DNA of 64,000 bases from Bemisia tabaci (Eukaryota > Arthropoda > Insecta > Hemiptera > Aleyrodidae). This document shows, piece by piece, positions 61,201 to 64,000 of this stretch (positions are counted from its first letter, which is position 1; each line of letters starts with the position of its first letter). A model generated the notes under the pieces. It made no database searches. It saw nothing but the letters and a program-made list of their open reading frames with translations, and had not been told where the DNA came from. The DNA lies in contig NC_092793.1 in the NCBI RefSeq assembly GCF_918797505.1, positions 68,815,660-68,879,659 of the forward strand, read 5' to 3'. Both the position numbers and the translations under genes were made by a program.

Positions 61201-62814
61201 TGAACCGCAGGGCCGGATTAAGGGGGTGGCCACATGGGCCGCGGCCCATGGCGGCAAATTTTGAAATTTTTTTAAATGTAGGTGGGTATTAAAAAAAAAT
61301 CAGATTCAGAGAAAAAATTACAAACGAGAAAAGGCGACAAAATCTCTCATTTCCTAAGGGTATAGTAATTCCTAATTTTGTCGTCTTTCGGTGACACAAA
61401 GAGACTGCACCTTTAATTAGTCGAGTTAAGAGAGAAACCTAACACGCAATTAGGCATGGAGTGGCGCGGCACAGAGAGAAATGATGACGAGGACTTGAGA
61501 TGAAAAGGAGAAGCTCTCGGCGCGGTGGTCGGCATGTAACACATAATAGCACCTACAAGACTGCATGAATACTTCACGCATTGCGTCGAACACAGTGCGG
61601 TTAGCAGCGGTCGACATGAAACGCATAGCGCCTACAAGACTGCATGAATACTTCACGCATTACGCCAAAAACAGTGCGGTCAGCGTGAAACGCGCAGCGC
61701 CTACTGGACTTCATGAATACTTCACGCATTGCGTCAAACACAGTGCGTTTGCGGTGGCGGAAGTTAAAATTATTAAATCACATTTATGTTTGTTATTGCA
61801 CAACTTTTATGTTCATTTCTTAGATATGGAAGGCCTTGTTCACACAGAGATAGGTTTACGGAACTTAACTTTCGCGGTAAGTTCCGTGAACACTTGCTAG
61901 TACTAGTAGTGTTGACAGGTCTTTCGCAAAAAATGTGTGTAACACGAGTAAACGCGTCTTATGTGCCCCTCCCCCTCCGACACGGTTACTTGATGGTTTT
62001 TAATGATGTTTCAAAACGAACGAGAAGGGGGCGGCAAAATACAGGCGGCCCATGGGCGGCAAGTAAGTAAATCCGGCCCTGGTGAACTGGATTGCATTTT
62101 GCAAAACGGAATCAAGAGCATTCCAACATTGCGAGGATTGTGCAATTGACATTCTTGGAAATAAAATGACTGAAATCACGCCAAAAATTGAATTTACTAA
62201 GGTAATTTTCGCCATGAATGTATAGTTTATTGACAGTAAAGATGAATATTGTTTAAATGATCAGTTTATATTTGCAAGGTAAACCAAGTTGCACCATCTT
62301 AGCGACATTGGAATGCTCTAGGTTCCTTTTTGCAAAATGCAATCCGACTTGCTGTGGGGTCTTTCGTGTTTGTTTGTTTGTTTTTTGTTTTGTTTTGCTT
62401 TGTTTTTTTTTTTTGGGGGGGGGGGGGAGGGTCTTTCGTGGGTTGCCGCTACTAACTTCATTACTTACCTCCTTTGTCCATCGCAATCACCCGCTTCCAC
62501 CGATGGGGTCCCTCTATTTTGGCGTTGTCTTCTTAGTCTACAGTTTTGTCTATCAGTGTCAATGGTCAGTCCGAAGGGTAGAGAAGCGGTGATAGAGTTG
62601 GAGGAAGAGTCGGATGAAGAGTAATTAGGGGACTTACCTAGTATGGGGTAATGTTTTCCGGCGGGAGAGTGGGGGGTGACGCTGATGATGGGGACCAGGG
62701 GGCTGGGACCGGACCTGGAGCTCGCTTCTTTGTTCGCGGCCTCCACTCGCGGATCGGCCATCATCAAGTAGTCCGTGATCATGTCCTCATCGCTGTCCTC
62801 TTCGCCAGCTTCGT
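23695..62814 (-). CDS. Lbc-type Rho guanine-nucleotide exchange factor (C1-DH-PH-coiled coil), 5' end missing
   Basis: Activates Rho-family GTPases to control actomyosin. I traced 29 exons with GT-AG borders and matching phases: 62814-62638, 57114-57032, 56223-56061, 54144-54036, 53325-53124, 52665-52499, 49552-49486, 48940-48820, 47794-47721, 47351-47248, 45115-45059, 41425-41366, 40421-40326, 40198-40152, 39716-39543, 39415-39324, 38555-38451, 37823-37515, 35922-35764, 35032-34878, 34401-34269, 33717-33560, 32022-31910, 29563-29382, 28412-28186, 27716-27485, 26774-26451, 25231-25170, 23944-23695. They give 1,399 residues to a TGA. The first exon has an acceptor, so upstream exons lie off the right edge. 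The domain order matches the AKAP13/ARHGEF2/ARHGEF18/ARHGEF28 group (fly relative: cysts); no PDZ or RGS domain is seen. The phrases HSLNEADLQ and SLFFRKKK before C1 fit this group. The exact orthologue is not certain. The last intron is the weakest call, and the third exon could start at 56220. Confidence 0.92.
23945..25169. other. Last RhoGEF intron, nothing recognised
   Basis: A 1.2-kb A+T-rich intron. An 89-codon plus-strand ORF near 24416-24685 has no family motif and is not supported by context. No repeat was recognised. Confidence 0.5.
26451..32022 (-). CDS. RhoGEF exons 23-27: coiled-coil C-terminal half
   Basis: Five exons (32022-31910, 29563-29382, 28412-28186, 27716-27485, 26774-26451) encode residues 937-1296. 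Heptad-rich stretches alternate with polar linkers. MTAEQRQKQMDASQAQIKQI, EQALILEEKMALQLKLL and the very charged LRNLQDRLTHEKEVWQREKE through EELDRR and EELDMKQKDIAAQRDQLYRK are predicted coiled coil. A proline/serine-rich piece follows (VVASPTSAPPTSTNPF). The family uses this half for dimerisation and binding of microtubules, myosin or polarity proteins. No canonical catalytic motif is present. Confidence 0.88.
28915..29290 (-). mobile_element. Decayed LINE reverse-transcriptase fragment in a RhoGEF intron
   Basis: On the minus strand, 29263-29147 reads VIKEFYNETYARMKFHGGLS and KGLKQRCYLLPTLFKISVEP, matching the non-LTR RT region KG-x-QGC-x-LSPTLFN. After an inverted duplication, 29024-28930 reads LRDDGLLYTLFFADDQVVVV, the catalytic FADD box (block C). 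Frameshifts and stops flank it (for example the DQKSLV region upstream), so it is dead. It lies in the intron between exons 29563-29382 and 28412-28186, in the same orientation as the gene. The exact LINE clade cannot be assigned by eye. Confidence 0.8.
29025..29150. repeat. 49-bp snap-back inverted duplication inside the LINE fragment
   Basis: Positions 29025-29073 are an almost exact reverse complement of 29102-29150, separated by 28 bases. The second arm is genuine RT coding sequence. The first is its inverted copy and replaces the sequence that should link the PTLF and FADD boxes. The structure fits template switching. Confidence 0.85.
30431..30459 (+). repeat. (TAAA)n microsatellite
   Basis: Short AAATAAAT-type simple repeat in a RhoGEF intron. 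The rest of that intron (29564-31909) shows only small spurious ORFs. Confidence 0.85.
32301..32555. mobile_element. 255-bp MITE with 38-bp terminal inverted repeats
   Basis: The ends 32301-32338 (ATATGGACTGAGTTAA...) and 32518-32555 are reverse complements at 35 of 38 positions. The interior has no ORF. Beside the right repeat lies GGTTCGATCCC, a perfect match to a tRNA-gene B-box consensus, but no A-box was found at the right distance. No clear target-site duplication was seen. It lies in the RhoGEF intron upstream of exon 32022-31910. Confidence 0.8.
33253..33305 (+). repeat. Short tandem duplication
   Basis: Two adjacent copies of a 28-base sequence containing ATAAAACCCTCTTCTA, differing by a few bases, in the intron between the PH and coiled-coil exons. 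It looks like a simple slippage or end-joining duplication. Confidence 0.7.
33560..35032 (-). CDS. RhoGEF exons 20-22: end of DH and PH domain
   Basis: Exons 35032-34878, 34401-34269 and 33717-33560 encode residues 789-937. After the last DH helix (EILVEVDEKVAEKEKEDRK), the PH fold begins near FRKSDILSDNRKL. It continues with the strands FEGVTMLMQGRSKMQYVLMI and LLFLSENNNKYTFF. It closes with the C-terminal helix KDKRVWVEAIR, which carries the invariant tryptophan. In the Lbc group this PH domain binds activated RhoA, giving positive feedback. Confidence 0.93.
35764..38555 (-). CDS. RhoGEF exons 17-19: DH (Dbl homology) catalytic domain
   Basis: Residues 598-788, in exons 38555-38451, 37823-37515 and 35922-35764, carry the three conserved DH regions. 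CR1 is RQEHIYEFILTEKHH, the middle helices include FPRLADLTNIHLKFL and DAYGEFCSRH, and CR3 is ILFVTQRLTKYPLLIE. The glutamate in CR1 and the QR-x-KYPLL helix contact the GTPase in solved DH structures. The helix bundle ends in exon 20 (35032-34878). All three exons begin and end in phase 0, so the domain is split at codon borders. Confidence 0.95.
40846..40978. mobile_element. 133-bp MITE with TA target-site duplication
   Basis: The left arm (TTAGGATGAGAGCCAATACG...) and right arm are reverse complements over about 47 bases with few differences. Only about 35 bases lie between them. TA dinucleotides flank both sides (40844-40845 and 40979-40980), which suggests mobilisation by a Tc1/mariner-type transposase. 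The near-palindrome would form a long hairpin in the RhoGEF pre-mRNA. Confidence 0.8.
41426..45058. other. 3.6-kb RhoGEF intron, mostly unremarkable
   Basis: A+T-rich intron without recognisable genes. It contains poly-G runs of 15 (44373-44387) and 11 (44847-44857). ORFs are short and motif-free. No repeat family was recognised with confidence. Confidence 0.6.
45116..47247. other. RhoGEF intron with a small degenerate GC-richer patch
   Basis: About 2.1 kb. The only distinctive sequence is near 45945-46025, where two similar phrases occur close together (CCGCTTTGCAGTCC and GCGCTTTGCACCTC) followed by GCATTACGCGTTACTC. It has the look of a decayed repeat fragment. The rest shows nothing. Confidence 0.45.
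47721..48940 (-). CDS. RhoGEF exons 8-9: atypical C1 zinc finger
   Basis: Two exons (48940-48820 and 47794-47721) encode residues 323-387 of the visible protein. The zinc ligands fit a C1 domain: H in SPHQW, then CDWC, FCENC, VHQSSC and the closing C in IVDC. Spacings deviate from classical phorbol-ester-binding C1 domains (15 residues from H to the first C, 11 between the two C-x2-C pairs, H-x3-C). This fits the atypical C1 domains of Lbc-type GEFs, which generally do not bind diacylglycerol. The codon split between the exons (A|AT) makes the N of FCENC. Confidence 0.85.
49553..52498. other. 2.9-kb RhoGEF intron, nothing recognised
   Basis: The longest ORF (50732-51112, plus strand) covers a low-complexity AAC/ACA-rich piece and has no motif. 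No inverted repeats or RNA genes were identified. Confidence 0.55.
57600..57800. repeat. CpG-rich element with a perfect 30-base hairpin
   Basis: A stretch full of TCGCGAA/TTTCGC motifs in otherwise A+T-rich intron. At its centre, 57689-57718 is AACGTTCGCGTGCA, two A residues, and the exact reverse complement. Weaker complementarity (TTTTTCGCAAAATT against its mirror) extends the arms. It is probably the core of a foldback or MITE relic. Confidence 0.65.
57959..58369. mobile_element. Inverted-repeat pair, probable MITE
   Basis: 37-base arms at 57959-57995 and 58333-58369 are reverse complements with a handful of mismatches (shared blocks GTCGCAG-CAATT and GCAATTTGCAAGC). They enclose about 340 bases without an ORF. 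A GC-rich stretch follows at 58480-58720. Confidence 0.6.
58787..59093 (+). repeat. 88-bp tandem repeat, about 3.4 copies
   Basis: Copies begin at 58787, 58875, 58963 and 59051, each starting TTTATCCATGGGA, with exact 88-base spacing and a few substitutions. The last copy is truncated and abuts the element beginning at 59094. It is a minisatellite in the RhoGEF intron, with no coding potential conserved across the copies. Confidence 0.92.
59094..60050. mobile_element. 957-bp inverted-repeat DNA element
   Basis: The left end (CCCTGGTAAAAATTGGCGAT..., then TTTCAAAATACCATAGG) is mirrored by the right end (CTATGGTATTTTGGAACACAG, then a degenerate tail to CATGG) over about 50 bases. Inside, a subterminal block of about 68 bases (ACACTTTATCGCCTGGCTGT...) occurs twice in the same orientation, at about 59265-59331 and 59891-59961. 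No transposase is encoded. The centre holds the large palindrome. Confidence 0.65.
59555..59642. repeat. 88-bp near-perfect palindrome
   Basis: The axis lies between 59598 and 59599. Bases 59566-59593 match their mirror without interruption (28 bp). The arms continue to 59555/59642 with only a few mismatches. The central TTGCGCAA is itself palindromic, so there is essentially no loop. It sits in the middle of the 59094-60050 element and shares ATACTTCACGCATTGCG with the tandem repeats at 61549-61757. Confidence 0.9.
60726..61195. mobile_element. 470-bp non-autonomous element with GGTTGCCAC-type ends
   Basis: The left end CGGGGTTGCCACAG and the right end (reverse complement CAGGATTCCCACTG) are imperfect inverted repeats. 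AATGAT occurs directly outside both ends and is a likely 6-bp target-site duplication. The interior has recurring TTCCCTGA/TTTCCCTG phrases and no ORF. The ends resemble hAT-type termini, though 6 bp is short for hAT. Confidence 0.55.
61208..62081. mobile_element. 874-bp non-autonomous hAT-like element
   Basis: The terminal inverted repeat CAGGGCCGGATT opens the element, its complement AATCCGGCCCTG closes it, and both ends have GGCCCATGG-x-CGGCAA blocks inside. The flanking 8-mers ATGAACCG and GTGAACTG agree at 6 of 8 positions, as expected for an old hAT 8-bp target duplication. No transposase ORF is present. An internal tandem array is listed separately. Confidence 0.7.
61549..61757 (+). 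repeat. Three tandem repeats of 60-79 bp inside the hAT-like element
   Basis: Copies start at 61549, 61628 and 61697 with GC(A/G)CCTAC and share TGAATACTTCACGCATT followed by a CAGTGCG block. The first two are 79 and 69 bases. They stand out by CpG content. The shared core recurs in the palindrome at 59555-59642. Confidence 0.85.
62089..62345. mobile_element. 257-bp MITE with about 68-bp inverted repeats
   Basis: The arms 62089-62157 and 62278-62345 are reverse complements with blocks GGATTGCATTTTGCAAAA and AGAGCATTCCAA conserved. The interior is A+T-rich. It abuts the target duplication of the hAT-like element, so one inserted next to the other. Confidence 0.75.
62380..62428 (+). repeat. 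Low-complexity T/G tract ending T12-G13
   Basis: TTTG-rich sequence followed by T12 and G13 (62415-62427), 210 bases from the splice donor at 62637. Such homopolymers are prone to sequencing and assembly length errors. Confidence 0.85.
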
Positions 62815-62941
62815 CTAAGACAAAAACAAAACACACATTTTACTCTATAGTATAAAATCATAGGACAAAATAAGTAGGTACATACAAAAGAAAAACTTCG
62901 TCTCGGGTCAAATCGGTAATTATTGCAAATCTAAATACATA

Positions 62942-63169
62942 CACTGGGAAAAAAAACCCATTGGATCTAGAGTCCAGACTCTTAAAAACATCGACAAGAA
63001 AAAATACTCTAGATTCAATCAGATTTAAGTTTAAATCAAGAACCAAGCCTCTTAATTTGAGCGGATTTCTTTTTGATTTAATCTTAAATCTGATTGAATC
63101 AAGAGTCCGTTTTCTTGTCAATGTTTTCAAGAGTCTAGACTCTAGATTCAATGTGTTTTTTTTCCAGTG
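62942..63169. mobile_element. Foldback MITE, copy 1 (CACTGG ends)
   Basis: 228 bases from CACTGGGAAAAAA to TTTTTTCCAGTG. Nearly the whole element is self-complementary (ATTGGATCTAGAGTCCAGACTC against its mirror, then GATTCAATCAGATTTAA against its mirror). The flanking 5-mers ACATA and AGACA match weakly. It lies in the RhoGEF intron that runs off the right edge (62815 onward). Confidence 0.85.
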
Positions 63170-63313
63170 AGACATTTAAACCCTCCAAAAGCTCATTAAC
63201 AGAGTAAAAGACTTTCGAAATAAGAAACTTGAGGAGACAGTTCCAGAACCTAGTTAGTTTCCCTTTTCAAAAGAGAGTGCTGGGCCTTCTATTCTAAAAT
63301 TTGACAGAGTATA

Positions 63314-63540
63314 CACTGGGAAAAAAACACATTGGATCTACAGTCCAGACTCTTGAAAACATTGACAAGAAAAAACACTCTTGATTCAATCGAATTTTTG
63401 CTGGACTCAAAACGAAATCCGCTTAAATTAAGAGGCTTGGTCCTTGATTTAAGCTTAAATCTGATTGAATCAAGAGTATTTTTTCTTATCGATGTTTTTA
63501 AGAGTCCGGACTCTAGATCCAATGTGTTTTTTTTCCAGTG
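63314..63540. mobile_element. Foldback MITE, copy 2, with GTATA target duplication
   Basis: 227 bases, the same family as copy 1 but inserted in the opposite orientation, judged from the asymmetric middle (AGGCTTGGT). GTATA flanks both ends exactly, which fixes the element borders and suggests a 5-bp target duplication. Confidence 0.9.
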
Positions 63541-63934
63541 GTATACGCGAATCCGAAGTTTTTCTTTTCCTTTCCGCGGCACGTTTTCCACCAAATTTTG
63601 ACATCATGAGCGAGAAAAAAAAAGCGGGAAAAAAACGAGGAATGAGAGGGAAATGCGCGAGGAGATGATGAAAGGGAAATAATTTTTTCGGAAGACCATC
63701 GCAACTTCCAATTTGATTCCACGCCCGGGCGTCCCCGCTGTTTGCTGTTCCGCGTAAACACATTCTGTATCACGGCTTCGCATTCCGCGACGAGCGCATC
63801 CGTGAGAATGCATTTACTACCGCAGTCGACACCGTTTCCAAATCTTCGGCCATGAAACGCGCATTTTCGAGAAGGCTTCGGAACATTATCTCTGCAATTT
63901 TTCAGGTTATTTCGTTCGTATTGTATCGAAATTA

Positions 63935-64000
63935 CACTGGGAAAAAAAAACACATTGGATCTTGAGTCCAGACTCTAGTAAACATTGACAAGAAAAAATA
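63935..64000. mobile_element. Foldback MITE, copy 3, cut by the window end
   Basis: CACTGGGAAAAAAAAACACATTG and the following TCCAGACTCTA...ACATTGACAAG match the left arm of copies 1 and 2. Only 66 bases are visible. Between copies 2 and 3 (63541-63934) a CpG-rich 390-base stretch contains no supported gene. Confidence 0.85.

Overview
The window is animal nuclear DNA: A+T-rich, with long GT-AG introns and many short inverted-repeat transposons. Its three protein-coding genes are all conserved in insects. The protein matches and the mobile-element mix suggest an arthropod, probably an insect and perhaps a hemipteran. No rRNA, tRNA, mitochondrial or bacterial sequence was seen, so the species cannot be fixed.

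Left part (1-9334, minus strand): the first eight coding exons (811 residues) of TRAPPC8, the TRAPPIII/Trs85 subunit of a membrane-trafficking tethering and GEF complex. The gene runs off the left edge. Its introns hold a Penelope-type hammerhead-like ribozyme motif, two inverted-repeat elements and an unexplained coding-like segment. A 704-bp gap (9335-10038) separates its start codon from that of the divergently transcribed PI4KA and must hold both promoters.

10039-16335 (plus strand): one uninterrupted 2,098-codon ORF for phosphatidylinositol 4-kinase III alpha (PI4KA). It is full length with the kinase motifs intact. It has no intron in its coding region, although both neighbours are split into many exons, so it looks like a functional retrogene or a gene that lost its introns through cDNA.

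16336-23694: a 7.4-kb convergent intergenic region with the two 3' UTRs and homopolymer tracts. I see no convincing gene in it.

23695-62814 (minus strand): 29 coding exons whose splice phases all agree, giving 1,399 residues of a Rho guanine-nucleotide exchange factor. The order is acidic/serine-rich N-terminus, atypical C1 zinc finger, DH, PH, then a coiled-coil C-terminal half. This is the Lbc type (AKAP13/ARHGEF2/ARHGEF18/ARHGEF28 group). Upstream exons lie beyond the right edge. Most of its introns are plain A+T-rich sequence. One carries a LINE reverse-transcriptase fragment with a snap-back inverted duplication. The 5.5-kb intron at 57115-62637 is a dense patchwork of transposon relics, an 88-bp tandem array and a near-perfect 88-bp palindrome. 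The intron running off the right edge holds three copies of one foldback element.

The genes do not form an operon. A loose theme is membrane identity and trafficking (TRAPPIII at Golgi/autophagosome, PI4P synthesis at the plasma membrane) plus Rho/actomyosin control. The most unusual features are the intronless PI4KA, the hammerhead motif, and the cluster of palindromic and inverted-repeat DNA at 57-64 kb.
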